A stretch of 64,000 bases of DNA from Collinsella aerofaciens (GCF_009876115.1 NZ_WWSY01000005.1:62001-126000); one strand, 5' to 3'; counted from the stretch's first letter, positions 34,129-43,950 are shown. The notes: generated from the letters alone by a model not told the origin. Translations and numbers: made by a program.

Positions 34129-34917
34129 CTAATGGCTGGAATAGCAGGTGGTGTGGGCGGCGCGGAAGCGGCAGTGCTCGCGCATGCGGCAGATATTGCA
34201 GGTGGGGCGGCTCTGGGCGTCGTGGACTTCGCCGTCAAACAGACCGATCACCGCGGTCACGCTCTTGGTGGGCATGAGCAGGCTGGTGGGGGTGACGGTA
34301 AGTCCAATGAGGCGCGTGGCGTTGAGTGCATCCACGATCGAGCGCTGGGCAGAGAGCGGGCAGTCGCCATAGCCGGGACTGAAGCGCCAGTTGCCGGCGA
34401 GCCCGTGTGCGGCGGCCGCAGCATTGACTTGCTGGTCCATCTGCTCGACGGCGGCCTCCACGTAGGCGGAGCATGCGGCGTCGAGCACGGCTCCCTCTAG
34501 GGGCTGCTGAGCTCCCGTGGTGCGCAGACGGCGTTCGGCGTCCATGCCGAGGGTGCATGCCATGAGTGCGGCAAAGCGGGCGTCTTTGAGGTGGCGATAG
34601 ATATCGCGACCGCGCAGTTCAACGTTGGTGCCGACTAAGCGAATGCAGGGCTCGCCCTGTTCATCGACGCCCGTGGCATCGATGGCAAATATGCGGCGCA
34701 CGCCACGGGGCTCAATGTCCAGCTCCAGACGCTCAACGACAAGCTCAATACGCTGCGCTAGCTCGGGCTCAATCTGCTGGCCGCCGTAGCCCAGATACCG
34801 CAGCATCTCGGCACGGTCGACACGAGGATGGTGGGCAGCGTCGATACGGTAAAGCGCCGGCGACGCAAGGTCGGCCGGCACTTCAACAACGGTTGTATCG
34901 ATGTGCGGTTTTTCCAT
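34129..34917 (-). CDS. Methionine synthase activation-domain protein
   Basis: 262 residues from ATG 34917, which overlaps the metF stop (TAATG). It contains the activation-domain signature NWRFSPGYGDCPLSAQ and ends with a cysteine cluster CNICRMREHCRFR. It corresponds to the reactivation domain missing from MetH and would bind SAM and remethylate inactive cobalamin. It lies between metF and metH in one operon. Confidence 0.9.
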   Translation of the reverse strand: MEKPHIDTTVVEVPADLASPALYRIDAAHHPRVDRAEMLRYLGYGGQQIEPELAQRIELVVERLELDIEPRGVRRIFAIDATGVDEQGEPCIRLVGTNVELRGRDIYRHLKDARFAALMACTLGMDAERRLRTTGAQQPLEGAVLDAACSAYVEAAVEQMDQQVNAAAAAHGLAGNWRFSPGYGDCPLSAQRSIVDALNATRLIGLTVTPTSLLMPTKSVTAVIGLFDGEVHDAQSRPTCNICRMREHCRFRAAHTTCYSSH

Positions 34918-35789
34918 TACCCCAGACGCTCCATAATGGTCGCGGCGATTGCAGGACGGTTCATAGTGTACAGGTGCAGACCGTCGGCGCCGTGCTCCTT
35001 GAGGTCGCAAAGCTGGCGGGCGGCATAATCTACACCGGCTGCCTGCAGGCTCTCGGGGTCGTTCTCGTATTTGGCGAGGATCTTGATGACGGGGGAGGGC
35101 AGCGACGCGCCGCACATAAAGACCATGCGGCTGATCTGCGACTTGCCCATAAACGGCATGATGCCCGCGGTAATAGGCACGGTGATGCCGGCCTTGTCGG
35201 CAAGCTCGCGGAAGCGATAGAAGCACTCGTTATCAAAGAAGAGCTGCGTCACAAAGAAGCTCGCGCCGGCGTCTTGCTTTTGCTTGAGGTGCTCGACCGA
35301 GAGGCTGAGATCCTCGCAGGCAATGTGGCCCTCGGGGTAGGCTGCGGCGCCCACGCAAAAGCCGGCGTCGACGAGCTCGGGGATGAGGTCACGGGCGTAG
35401 GCGTAGTCGGAGGCGGGCTTGTCGTCCTCAGTCGCGCCAGCGGGAAGATCGCCACGCAGGGCCAGGATGTTTTCAACGCCGGCGGTGCGATACTCGTCGA
35501 TCTTGGCGGCGATATCGGCGCGCGAGCGGCCCACACAGGTAAGGTGTGCCACCGAGGGTGTATCGAATTCGCTCGTAATCATATGCGCGATGGGGGCGGT
35601 GGTGGCACCGTTGCCCGAGCCGCCGGCCGAGCAGGTGACCGAGACAAAGCTCGGCGAAAGCTTGCACAGATTGCCTGCCACCTCGCGAGCCGTGTCGAGG
35701 GTCAGCTCGCCCTTGGGCGGGAACATCTCAAACGAAATGGGCGCGGTGCCCTGGGATGCTGCCTGCTTAAAAACCTCGTCGACGCGCAT
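34917..35789 (-). CDS. metF: Methylenetetrahydrofolate reductase
   Basis: 290 residues; AAAGGAG lies 7 nt before ATG 35789. It starts SFEMFPPKGEL, contains VSVTCSAGGSGN and ILALRGDLP, and HIACEDLS, all typical of MetF. It reduces methylene-THF to methyl-THF, the methyl donor used by MetH downstream. It is the first gene of the three-gene minus-strand operon. Confidence 0.95.
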   Translation of the reverse strand: MRVDEVFKQAASQGTAPISFEMFPPKGELTLDTAREVAGNLCKLSPSFVSVTCSAGGSGNGATTAPIAHMITSEFDTPSVAHLTCVGRSRADIAAKIDEYRTAGVENILALRGDLPAGATEDDKPASDYAYARDLIPELVDAGFCVGAAAYPEGHIACEDLSLSVEHLKQKQDAGASFFVTQLFFDNECFYRFRELADKAGITVPITAGIMPFMGKSQISRMVFMCGASLPSPVIKILAKYENDPESLQAAGVDYAARQLCDLKEHGADGLHLYTMNRPAIAATIMERLG

Positions 35790-36215
35790 ATCGTGCTCCT
35801 TTAGATACGTAATAGTGTGATGTGTTTTAAGGATTCTACAGCACCGCTGTGTCACGGTGGAGTTTCACTCGCTATTTGGGGATACCAATCGAAAATGCTT
35901 CGCTATCGGCATTTCCTATAACAGAGCGGTCAATGTAGGAAAGGGCTATATTGAATGGTATCTGATGCGAAATACCAGTTAATAGAGCCCCATCCCAAAT
36001 TGACTACCCTTAAACTATGGGGAGAGGTCTGCAATTTATACAGTTGATTGGCTGTTGAGGGTGGCAACGCCGCCGCGATGCGTTAACCTCATTGATTGGT
36101 TTCGCGACAGCAACATAACGGTAATGTTGCGGAAACACGACGAGCCTAATCTATGACTCGTTCGTTAGTAATCAACACCGCATCTCACGCGGTGCCGATA
36201 CGAAGGGAGTTCCGT
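35790..36215. other. Divergent intergenic region between metF and glnA
   Basis: It must hold both promoters. I see no SAM or cobalamin riboswitch fold. Short dyads are present (for example GGTAT-N9-AATACC near 35957). TTGATTGG is repeated at 36045 and 36096. A GTAAT-N6-GAAAC word near 36121 loosely resembles an actinobacterial GlnR half-box. Confidence 0.4.
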
Positions 36216-38303
36216 ATGGCCGATCTTACTGACCGCTTCGGGACCATGGTGTTCTCTGAGGAAGTCATGAAGGACTACCTCCCCAAGGACATTTGGAAGC
36301 GCCTTGCTGCAACCCTCGAGGACGGTGAGCCGCTCGACCTGGATGTGGCCAACGCCGTTGCCCACGCCATGAAGGTCTGGGCCATCTCCAAGGGCGCGAC
36401 GCACTACGCGCACTGGTTCCAGCCGCTTTCGGGCATTACTTCCGAGAAGCACGACAGCTTCCTCGAGCCCAACCACGACGGCACCGCCATTACCAAGTTT
36501 ACGGGCAAGAACCTCATCCAGGGCGAGCCCGATGCCTCCAGCTTCCCCAACGGCGGTCTGCGTGCCACCTTCGAGGCCCGTGGCTACACCGCTTGGGATC
36601 CCACTAGCCCCGCTTTTATCAAGGACGATGTCCTGTGCATCCCCACGGCTTTCTGCTCCTACACGGGCGAGGCCCTGGACAAGAAGACCCCGCTGCTGCG
36701 TTCCATGACTGCGCTCTCGCGTGAGTCCAAGCGCGTTTTGGCGCTGTTTGGCAAGACTCCCAAGAAGGTTGTTCCTTCCGTGGGCGACGAGCAGGAGTAC
36801 TTCCTGATCAAGAAGGACGCCTACCGCAAACGCAAGGACCTGGTTATCACCGGCCGCACCCTCTTTGGCGCCGCTCCCTGCAAGGGCCAGGAGCTCGAGG
36901 AGCACTACTTTGGCGCTATCCGCCCCACCGTCTCGGCCTATATGAAGGACCTGGACGATGAGCTGTGGGCGCTCGGCATTCCCGCTAAGACCAAGCACAA
37001 CGAGGTCGCTCCCTGCCAGCATGAGCTCGCACCGGTCTATGGCGAGGTCAACGAGGCCATCGACCAGAACCTGGTCATGATGGAGAAGATGAAGCTCATT
37101 GCCTCCCGCCACGACTTGGTCTGCCTGCTGCACGAGAAGCCCTTCGAGGGCATCAACGGTTCGGGCAAGCACAACAACTGGTCGCTTGGCACCGAGTCCG
37201 AGAATCTGCTCGACCCGGGCGACACCCCGCTCGACAACCTGCAGTTCATCGTCTTCCTCACCGCGGTGATCGAGGCCGTCGATAACTATCAGGAGCTCCT
37301 GCGTGCCTCCGTTGCCTCGGCCGGCAACGATCATCGTCTGGGCGCCAATGAGGCTCCTCCGGCGATTATGTCCATCTTCCTGGGCGACCAGCTTACCGAG
37401 GTCGTCGAGAAGATCATCGATGGCAAGGCTTCCGTCCATGCCACGCGCGGCGTGCTCGACCTGGGCGCCGATACCCTGCCCAAGCTGATGCAGGACAACA
37501 CCGACCGCAACCGCACCTCCCCGTTTGCCTTCACCGGCAACAAGTTCGAGTTCCGTGCCTGCGGCTCCGAGCAGAACGTCTCCGACTCCAACCTGGTGCT
37601 CGATGCCGCCGTGGCCAAGTCGCTCAAGTCCTTCGCCGATGCCCTTGAGGGTACGCCCGAGGATGATTTCCAGGACGCCGCGCTCGAGTACTGCAAGAAG
37701 GTCCTGACCGACCACCAGCGTATCCTCTTCTCCGGTGACGGCTACTCCGATGAGTGGCCCGTCGAGGCCGAGAAGCGCGGCCTTGCCAACAACAAGACCA
37801 CGGCCGACGCCCTGCCCGCCTTTGTTTCCGATAAGGCCATTGCGCTCTTTGAGGAGACGGGCGTCCTGACCAAGGCCGAGGCTCAGTGCCGCTACGACTG
37901 CAAGCTCGAGAAGTACAACAAGCTCATGAACATCGAGGCCACCACGATGGTTCGCGAGGCGCGTCGTACCTATCGCCCGGTCATCACCGCCTATGCCACC
38001 AAGGTCGCTAAGGGCCTGGAGGCAATCCGCGCTGCCGGCGCCGATGCTGCCATGCAGTGCGAGCAGAACACGCTCAACAAGCTCTGCAACGGCATCACCG
38101 CCATCAACGACTCCATCAAGGCGCTCGACGCCGTGCATCAGAAGGCCGAGGCCCTCGATGGCCAGGAGCAGGCCAATGTGTATGCACACGAGGTCGTTCC
38201 CGCTATGGATACGCTGCGCGCCGCCGTGGATGCCATGGAGGAGATCGTGGCAGCCGACTACTGGCCGGTCCCGACCTACGACGACATCCTGTTCTACGTG
38301 TAG
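36216..38303 (+). CDS. glnA: Glutamine synthetase type III
   Basis: 695 residues, the GSIII size. ATG 36216 has AAGGGAG upstream; an earlier ATG at 36153 lacks one. Family features: the N-terminal [18 protein letters not shown], the catalytic-core [30 protein letters not shown], the glutamate loop [12 protein letters not shown], and [16 protein letters not shown]. It makes glutamine from glutamate, ammonia and ATP. GSIII is a hexamer pair of rings found in gut anaerobes. It is monocistronic. Confidence 0.96.
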   Translation: MADLTDRFGTMVFSEEVMKDYLPKDIWKRLAATLEDGEPLDLDVANAVAHAMKVWAISKGATHYAHWFQPLSGITSEKHDSFLEPNHDGTAITKFTGKNLIQGEPDASSFPNGGLRATFEARGYTAWDPTSPAFIKDDVLCIPTAFCSYTGEALDKKTPLLRSMTALSRESKRVLALFGKTPKKVVPSVGDEQEYFLIKKDAYRKRKDLVITGRTLFGAAPCKGQELEEHYFGAIRPTVSAYMKDLDDELWALGIPAKTKHNEVAPCQHELAPVYGEVNEAIDQNLVMMEKMKLIASRHDLVCLLHEKPFEGINGSGKHNNWSLGTESENLLDPGDTPLDNLQFIVFLTAVIEAVDNYQELLRASVASAGNDHRLGANEAPPAIMSIFLGDQLTEVVEKIIDGKASVHATRGVLDLGADTLPKLMQDNTDRNRTSPFAFTGNKFEFRACGSEQNVSDSNLVLDAAVAKSLKSFADALEGTPEDDFQDAALEYCKKVLTDHQRILFSGDGYSDEWPVEAEKRGLANNKTTADALPAFVSDKAIALFEETGVLTKAEAQCRYDCKLEKYNKLMNIEATTMVREARRTYRPVITAYATKVAKGLEAIRAAGADAAMQCEQNTLNKLCNGITAINDSIKALDAVHQKAEALDGQEQANVYAHEVVPAMDTLRAAVDAMEEIVAADYWPVPTYDDILFYV

Positions 38304-38330
38304 GACTGGGACAGCATACCGTCACGGTTG

Positions 38331-38367
38331 AAAGCCGGGGTCCGCATCGCGCGGGCCCCGGCTTTTT
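38331..38367 (+). terminator. glnA terminator
   Basis: A 15-bp stem with one mismatch or wobble (AAAGCCGGGGTCCGC with GCGGGCCCCGGCTTT), followed by TTTTTG. Confidence 0.92.
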
Positions 38368-38426
38368 GTTTGCGAGGGACGCTTTGGAGTCCGTTTTGCA
38401 ACTGATTCGCCCGCGCAATAAGGGGT

Positions 38427-38647
38427 TGTGGGCAAAAAACGTCAAATATGAGTACTGTCACAAGTCCTGTAGCATTATCTTTTTGAAAAAGACGCAGAAT
38501 TACGCAACATATATCCAAGTACTTGGCTGATAAACGCCTGCATTTCCTCCGCCGTAGGACGCTTGGCGTCCAAATTGTCTTCTGATGGCATGAAATCGCT
38601 GTTACTAAATTGGTAACAGTACTCATATTTGCTATTTTTTGCCCACA
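38427..38647. mobile_element. 221-bp MITE-like element with 32-bp terminal inverted repeats
   Basis: Terminal arms at 38427-38458 and 38616-38647 pair over 32 bp with three mismatches at one place (13 + 3 + 16). The ends read TGTGGGCAAAAAA inward. The interior is AT-richer than the chromosome and holds a 38-codon ORF. No clear target duplication is seen. It lies between glnA and tRNA-tail repeats. Confidence 0.6.
38475..38591 (-). CDS. Small ORF (38 residues) inside the MITE-like element
   Basis: ATG 38591 to TAA 38475 encodes a peptide with MPSEDNLDAKRPTAEEMQAF and then FISQVLGYMLRNSASFSKR. Amphipathic composition looks coding-like, but no Shine-Dalgarno is present. It may be a remnant of a longer protein carried by the element. 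I do not recognise it. Confidence 0.3.
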   Translation of the reverse strand: MPSEDNLDAKRPTAEEMQAFISQVLGYMLRNSASFSKR

Positions 38648-38682
38648 GGCCCTTGGATGACAGTGTGATTTAATGCCCTTGG

Positions 38683-38769
38683 GGTTCGAAACCCGGCGTA
38701 TGGGTAGCAAAAAGCCCGCCACCGAATTGGTAACGGGCTTCTCAGATTCTGTGGTGCCCCCAGCGGGAT
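38683..38769. repeat. Duplicate of the tRNA-Glu tail and terminator
   Basis: This block repeats 38871-38956: T-arm-like GGTTCGAA, TAGCAAAAAGCCCG, the terminator stem, and the last bases of tRNA-Glu (GTGCCCCCAGCGGGAT). It is a 3'-end fragment of the tRNA gene with its terminator, replaced upstream by unrelated GC-rich sequence with AAACGC-type mini-hairpins (38770-38870). Confidence 0.75.
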
Positions 38770-38896
38770 GTCCGCGTGCGGCTGGCGCCGCCCGCTTTCG
38801 CTGCGTCGCTCCGCTCCTTGCGTGCTGCGCTGGAAAACGCTTCGCGTTTCCTCAGCTCCGCACCCTGTCGGGTTCGAATCCCGGCATATCGGTAGC

Positions 38897-38928
38897 AAAA
38901 AGCCCGTCACCGCGGGGGTACGGGCTTC
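38897..38928 (-). terminator. tRNA-Glu terminator
   Basis: On the minus strand, AAGCCCGTACC pairs with GGTGACGGGCTT, followed by TTT. A diverged second copy lies at 38708-38740. Confidence 0.8.
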
Positions 38929-38938
38929 TTAATTTAAA

Positions 38939-39015
38939 TGGTGCCCCCAGCGGGATTCGAACCCGCGATATCCACCTTGAAAGGGTGGCGTCCTTGGCCG
39001 CTAGACGATGGGGAC
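38939..39015 (-). tRNA. tRNA-Glu (TTC)
   Basis: Reading the minus strand from 39015: acceptor GTCCCCA, D-arm, anticodon arm CCACC-CTTTCAA-GGTGG giving anticodon TTC, T-arm GCGGG-TTCGAAT-CCCGC, acceptor TGGGGGC, then ACCA, so CCA is encoded. A TATACT box lies just upstream. Confidence 0.96.
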
Positions 39016-39074
39016 AGCGGGAAAGAGTATAGCAGACTTTTTTGCCGGCGCGTATATCGTTGGCAAACTGGAAA

Positions 39075-39109
39075 ACCACCACAAAGGTGCCTGTCCCCTT
39101 TGTGGTGGC
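39075..39109. repeat. Dispersed hairpin repeat with GGGACAGGCAC loop, copy 2
   Basis: This is the reverse complement of the repeat at 5956-5990, with the same loop (here GTGCCTGTCCC) and CCACCACAAAG arms. It ends at the stop codon of the MurT-GatD gene and may act as its 3' hairpin. Confidence 0.85.
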
Positions 39110-41286
39110 TAGGGGAGGAGCTTCATCGCGGCGTCGTGGGCGGCGTGCTCGTAGGTGTCGTCGAGGGGTTTGAGCGGCAGCAGGGCGGCGGCCTGTGCGT
39201 CGCCACGGCGCTCAAGGGCGTGGGCGATGAGCCAGTCGGCGAGCTCGGGGTTCTTGGGTAGCGCTGGTCCGTGCAGGTACGTGCCGATGACTCCCTTGTG
39301 GATCAGGCCCTCAAAGCCATCGTCGCCGTTGTTGCCGGTGCCCGCGACGACGGACGTTCCGAGCGGCGTGGCCTCTGCATCGAGCAGGGTGCGGCCGCCA
39401 TGGTTCTCGAATCCCACAAAGGGCTCGGGTGCCAGGTCGGTCTTAACGGCGACGTTGCCGATCAGGCGGTCGGAGCCGCGCACGGTTTCGGCGGCAACGA
39501 CGCCCAGGCCATCGATGCGATTCTCGCCCATATAGTACGAACGGCCGAGCAGCTGATAGCTGCCGCAGATAGCGAGCAGCGAGCCGCCGTCCTCAACATA
39601 GGCTGCGACCTTGTCTTTTTGAGCGAGCAGCTCGTGTGCCACGGCCAACTGATCGCGGTCGGAGCCACCGCCCATCATGACGATGTCGGCGTCGGTGAGA
39701 TCGAGCGTCTCGCCCATACGGACTTCGTCCACGCGCACGGGAATGCCACGCCAGGCGCAGCGGCGCTCGAGGGTAATGACGTTGCCGCCGTCGCCGTAGA
39801 GGTTGAGGGCATCGGGGTACAGATAGACGATGCGCAGGGGGCGCGAGAGCTCGACCGGCACAATATCGGTGGGGACAGCGCTGCCGTCGGCACGGGCTAC
39901 GGCGCAGGCGGCAACCGTGGTTGCATCGGTGCCCTTAAGCTCGTCGAGCTCCTTGACCAGCGGCGGGAAGGCCGTGTAGTTGGCGACGGCGTAGAACGTA
40001 TCGCCAGCCTCCTCGTCCGCCACGGCGCCGATCGCCTGCTCGATATTCGAGATGATGGCGGCGTCGATGCCGGCGTACTTGAGGCGTACCTGCATATCGT
40101 GCGCGCGCGTACCCCCGACAAAGGCGACAAGCCCTGGGGTATTGGCGATGCGCTCGAAATCGACGTCGTAGATCCACGAGACATCGTGGCCGTCGGCGTC
40201 GTTGTCGTTGAGGAAGAAGGCGCAGAGCCTGCCGCCTGCCGTTTTAATGGACTGAATCTGGCGATCGAATCCCACGGGATTTTTGGCCAGATTTGCCTCG
40301 ACGGTACGGCCAGCGATTTCCCAGCGGCCCATGCGTCCGCCGGCGGGGACGTAGGCATCGAGCGTGGGCTGCAGATGTGTCGCGTCCACGCCCAACTCGC
40401 GCGCCGCAAAGAAGGCGGCGGCAACGTTGTAGACCATGTACAGGCCGTTGTAGCGCGTGGCGATGTGCGTGGTGGGCGCTTTGGCCTCGGGTCCAAAGTT
40501 CAGGTCAAAGTCGTAGCCGCTGCAGGTGAGCTCAACGCCTGTCACGCGACGGACCAGCGCGGGACGACTCCAACCGCACGAAGGACAATGATAGGCGCCG
40601 AGCTGGCCGTACTGCACATAGTCGTACTCCAACGGCGCATTGCACTGCGAGCAAAAACGCGAGTCGCTAATGCGATCGGACTCGGTGCCCGTGGCGCCGT
40701 CGATGCCAAAGGCGATGCTTGCATTGGGAACGCGCGCGGCGATTGCGGCACACAGCGGGTCGTCTGCGTTGTAGATGAGCGTTGTTGCCGGAGAGAGCTC
40801 CAATGCATGGGCGATGACGTCTTGGGTATGGTCGATCTCGCCGTAGCGGTCTAGCTGGTCGCGGAACAGGTTGAGCAGCACAAAGTACGTCGGCTTGAGC
40901 TTGGGCAGAACGCGTACGGTGTAGAGCTCGTCGCACTCAAAAACGCCCACGCGCTTGCTGCTGGCGGTTCGCTTAAGGTTGCCGCGCGCTTCGAGCAACG
41001 CGCCCACCACGCCCGGCTCCATGTTGTTTCCGGCACGGTTGCATACCACGGTGGCGCCGCTGGCGGCAACGGCATCGGCGATGAGGTTGGAGGTGGTGGT
41101 CTTGCCGTTGGTGCCGGTGATTACCACGCTGCGGTCGACAAGGTCCGCGAGGTCGCTCAGCAACTCGGGGTCGATCTTCATGGCGATGCGGCCGGGGAGT
41201 ACGCCGCCCTGGCGCTTAAGGACGGAGCGCAGCCCCCAGCGGGCGATATCGCTCGAGGTGCAGGCGAGAGATGAGCGGAAGTTCAT
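39109..41286 (-). CDS. Fused lipid II isoglutaminyl synthase, MurT-GatD
   Basis: 725 residues; TTAGGAAC upstream of ATG 41286. Residues 40-460 are a MurT-type Mur ligase: P-loop GTNGKTTT (58-65), a zinc ribbon with Cys212/215/234/237, and the DNDADGHDVSW catalytic segment. Residues 483-700 are a GatD-type glutamine amidotransferase: catalytic Cys574 in AICGSYQLLG and His672 in GTYLHGPALPKN. In S. aureus these are two separate proteins that amidate D-Glu of lipid II to D-isoglutamine. Here they are one chain. The fusion point is near 470. Confidence 0.92.
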   Translation of the reverse strand: MNFRSSLACTSSDIARWGLRSVLKRQGGVLPGRIAMKIDPELLSDLADLVDRSVVITGTNGKTTTSNLIADAVAASGATVVCNRAGNNMEPGVVGALLEARGNLKRTASSKRVGVFECDELYTVRVLPKLKPTYFVLLNLFRDQLDRYGEIDHTQDVIAHALELSPATTLIYNADDPLCAAIAARVPNASIAFGIDGATGTESDRISDSRFCSQCNAPLEYDYVQYGQLGAYHCPSCGWSRPALVRRVTGVELTCSGYDFDLNFGPEAKAPTTHIATRYNGLYMVYNVAAAFFAARELGVDATHLQPTLDAYVPAGGRMGRWEIAGRTVEANLAKNPVGFDRQIQSIKTAGGRLCAFFLNDNDADGHDVSWIYDVDFERIANTPGLVAFVGGTRAHDMQVRLKYAGIDAAIISNIEQAIGAVADEEAGDTFYAVANYTAFPPLVKELDELKGTDATTVAACAVARADGSAVPTDIVPVELSRPLRIVYLYPDALNLYGDGGNVITLERRCAWRGIPVRVDEVRMGETLDLTDADIVMMGGGSDRDQLAVAHELLAQKDKVAAYVEDGGSLLAICGSYQLLGRSYYMGENRIDGLGVVAAETVRGSDRLIGNVAVKTDLAPEPFVGFENHGGRTLLDAEATPLGTSVVAGTGNNGDDGFEGLIHKGVIGTYLHGPALPKNPELADWLIAHALERRGDAQAAALLPLKPLDDTYEHAAHDAAMKLLP

Positions 41287-41331
41287 GAAGCCGTTCCTAA
41301 CGTGAATGACATGGTCGTGACGTTTGCGCCG

Positions 41332-42375
41332 TTAAAAGCCGTAACGGCGCGCAAATTCCTGGGCAAGCTGCGATACCTCTTCGCAAGCGCTGGCCCAGGG
41401 GGCAAAGTCGGGAGTATCCGAGATGATGCCGTCGGCTTCCCAAACTGCCTGATGCGAAAGGTCCCAGGGGTCGTGCGGCTCGGGCCGGCAGGGAAGGTAC
41501 GGTGTCTGATACATGGGGTTCAGCAAAAAGAACGCGCCGCCCTCGCAGCGGTTGGCAAACTCGCGCAGCGCGCGTGTAGCCGGGCGCATCTTGTTCGTTT
41601 TGAACAGCAAGATCGTGCGGGCGAGCAGGTACCAGGGGGAGTCCTCGAGGACATCGGCCCCCATCTGTTCCTCGAGCTGGTGGGCCAGGGCAAAAAAGCC
41701 GTCCTCGTCTTCCAGACGAGCGAGGGCGAGTAGCACGGTGCCTGCAGCTCGGGTGGGATAGCCCTCCGCCTTAAGAACACGGCGAGAATAGTTGGCGGCG
41801 GCACGGTAACGAGCGCTCGCCATGCACAGCTGCGAGATGGCCTCGAGCGTGTGGAGCCACCCGATAAGCGCCGGCTCGCTTACGGTGAGATCGGCCGCCG
41901 TTACGCCGTCCGTCAAAACCTTGTTGGCCCAGTAGTGTGGGGCCTCCATGTCGAACCCGGGCACGCTTTGCCGCAGGTAATCGGCCGTGGTCGCCTCGAG
42001 TTTCATCAGGTCGCCCAGGCAGGCGTCGACGGGTGTGTCCGCCAAAATGATGGCGAGCAGCTGGGCATCGACCGCCAGCGCATCGACGCGAACGATCTTG
42101 AGCAGCTCATCGCGCATATCGTCGAACAGGCGGTTGCGCGTCTGCTCAAACTCCTCGTCGCTGCCCATGTCCTCGATGCGATGGAGCTCGTCGAGCAAAT
42201 GACGATGCACGCCGGCATAGGAAAGCAGCGCCTGCGCATGCTCGGTCTGCGCGTACATTTGAGGGTTAACGCTCACGTCGTTATGGACAAGTTCGCGTGC
42301 TGCATCGGTGAGTTCGGGGTGCGACGCAACGTAGGCGCGCTCCAGGTAGGCGGGGATGTAGACGCTCGGATCCAT
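41332..42375 (-). CDS. Helical repeat (TPR-like) protein, paralogue 1
   Basis: 347 residues. ATG 42375 overlaps the stop of the gene upstream (TAATG). It is helical throughout with TPR-like pairs (ARYRAAANYSRRVLKAEGYP and LEDEDGFFALAHQLEEQMG). No signal peptide or catalytic motif. It shares length and style with its neighbour, suggesting an old duplication. I do not recognise the family. Close coupling suggests the two proteins work together. Confidence 0.75.
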   Translation of the reverse strand: MDPSVYIPAYLERAYVASHPELTDAARELVHNDVSVNPQMYAQTEHAQALLSYAGVHRHLLDELHRIEDMGSDEEFEQTRNRLFDDMRDELLKIVRVDALAVDAQLLAIILADTPVDACLGDLMKLEATTADYLRQSVPGFDMEAPHYWANKVLTDGVTAADLTVSEPALIGWLHTLEAISQLCMASARYRAAANYSRRVLKAEGYPTRAAGTVLLALARLEDEDGFFALAHQLEEQMGADVLEDSPWYLLARTILLFKTNKMRPATRALREFANRCEGGAFFLLNPMYQTPYLPCRPEPHDPWDLSHQAVWEADGIISDTPDFAPWASACEEVSQLAQEFARRYGF

Positions 42376-43451
42376 TAGAGGTCTCCTCCCTTAAACGGCA
42401 AGCCCTGCTCGGCCGCCCGCAGAATGCGCTCGTCGATCTGGGAACGCACGATATCGTTGGTGGCGACCCAGGCGGCAAAGCTGGCGTTGTCGGGGGCGCC
42501 CAGGCCCTCCTGCAGTACCGGCGTCGCCTCGGACAGTGCAAGGACAAGCTCGTCGGTGGAGCCCACGCCCACGTTGACACGGGCATAGACGCCATCGGGA
42601 AACTCGGTTTGGAAGTAGAGTGCCTCGGCCGCGTGCGGGCACGAGCGTGCAAGGATGCGCAAGTAGTGCTCGGCACCCTCGTAGTCCAGCTCGCGCCAGG
42701 CAGCACTCATCAGCGCGATGAGCGTCCATGGGTCCAAGTCGCGCTCCGCATCCTTGGGACGACGGCGCAGCGGCGTGTTGGCGAGATAGGGCACGGAGTG
42801 GGCGGAACGAAAACGCTTGAGCTCCTCGGCAGGGTATTCGAGCTTTGCCATGGCAAGCATCGCGGTATGGCGGACGCCGGCGGGGTCGTTGGGTGCAAAG
42901 TCCAGGCTGCGATTCGCGGCATCCAGCGACATGCGGTAGCGGCCGCTAATGAGCGCGCGCGACGCAAGGGCGGCAAGCCAGCGCAGGTAGGGGCGGCGCA
43001 TAAGGTCGCCTGCGGCCTCACGCTCGTAGGGGTCCTGCGTCGAGGCAATCTTGAGCGCCAGATCGTGCTCCACCTCGTCGCACTTGGACACCAGATACTG
43101 CACGTATTCCTCGTTAGATTCGGCGGTGAGGGCGCACAGCATGCGCTGGGCGTCCCAGTTGGTCGGGTCGAGCGCGGCTGCCTCGCGAAGCATGTTTTCG
43201 GCTGCGGTCTCTTCTTGCTCTGCCTGGGTATCGTCAGGGATAAAGGGAATGCGGTAGTCGACAGCCTCGACCACCTTGGCAATGAGGTGCCCGGCGCGGT
43301 CGCGGTCGTGCACGATGAGCGGCGCGGGGTCGCGGGTGAATTGTTCCATCAGACGCTCTACGGCGGCACCGTCGGTGAGCGGGATATTGTCGCGGCGCAA
43401 GGCCTCAAGAACGAGGCGATGGCAATCCTCTTGAATGGGATCGAATGCCAT
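42375..43451 (-). CDS. Helical repeat (TPR-like) protein, paralogue 2
   Basis: 358 residues. ATG 43451 is chosen because AAAGGAGG lies 5 nt upstream. TPR-like helices are evident, for example RYRMSLDAANRSLDFAPNDP and LDYEGAEHYLRILARSCPHA. It is the first gene of a two-gene minus-strand operon. Function unknown; such proteins usually bind partners. Confidence 0.75.
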   Translation of the reverse strand: MAFDPIQEDCHRLVLEALRRDNIPLTDGAAVERLMEQFTRDPAPLIVHDRDRAGHLIAKVVEAVDYRIPFIPDDTQAEQEETAAENMLREAAALDPTNWDAQRMLCALTAESNEEYVQYLVSKCDEVEHDLALKIASTQDPYEREAAGDLMRRPYLRWLAALASRALISGRYRMSLDAANRSLDFAPNDPAGVRHTAMLAMAKLEYPAEELKRFRSAHSVPYLANTPLRRRPKDAERDLDPWTLIALMSAAWRELDYEGAEHYLRILARSCPHAAEALYFQTEFPDGVYARVNVGVGSTDELVLALSEATPVLQEGLGAPDNASFAAWVATNDIVRSQIDERILRAAEQGLPFKGGDL

Positions 43452-43950
43452 GGGGCCTCCTTTGCTGCGGTTAGGGTTCAAATGTCTCTATATAAGGTTC
43501 TAGTTTACCCGCATGTGGCACACCGGGGGTGCCGCACTTGGACATGCACCTTTGCACCACGAAGACGGATGTCGCACAAATGTCGGCACCTTGGACGACT
43601 GAGTGGTATCACGGTGCCGCAAACGGTCGATTTTTGGCGGCGAACGGGGTGCATTTTGGAGGGGCACAGTCCTGCCTGGGATATGTAGTCAACCTTGATA
43701 AAACGTTTGCCCAGCTTGGGAGTATGAATGCCCCACAAGGGTCTTCAGGGATAGAAAAAACGTTTCATCATTGTTGGCTTTAGGTGAATAACTGACCAAC
43801 CAGAACGGTAAAATAGTGTTTGTCTGAGCGTTGAGACGTTTAGACATCGCGCATTGTCGTCGCCGGCAACGCGCAAACGGTCCTAACGGAGCCAATTGGG
43901 TGCTCCGTTATATACGCAAGTCTAAGAGGGGCTTGTTTAGGAGGCACAGT
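43452..43950. other. Intergenic region upstream of the alcohol dehydrogenase
   Basis: About 500 bp with no convincing gene. A 9-bp hairpin (TAACGGAGC with GCTCCGTTA, about 43885-43911) lies in the probable leader of the dehydrogenase. No Rex-type site is clear. Confidence 0.45.

Noticed and set aside
32545-34500. 651-codon plus-strand ORF over metH
   Set aside because: Shadow of metH and the activation-domain gene.
36110-36145. GlnR binding site before glnA
   Set aside because: Only one loose GTAAT-N6-GAAAC match; too weak to annotate without a genome-wide model.
35790-36215. SAM or cobalamin riboswitch before metF
   Set aside because: No conserved core of either class is visible in the leader.
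36165-38189. 674-codon minus-strand ORF over glnA
   Set aside because: Antisense shadow of a clear glutamine synthetase gene.
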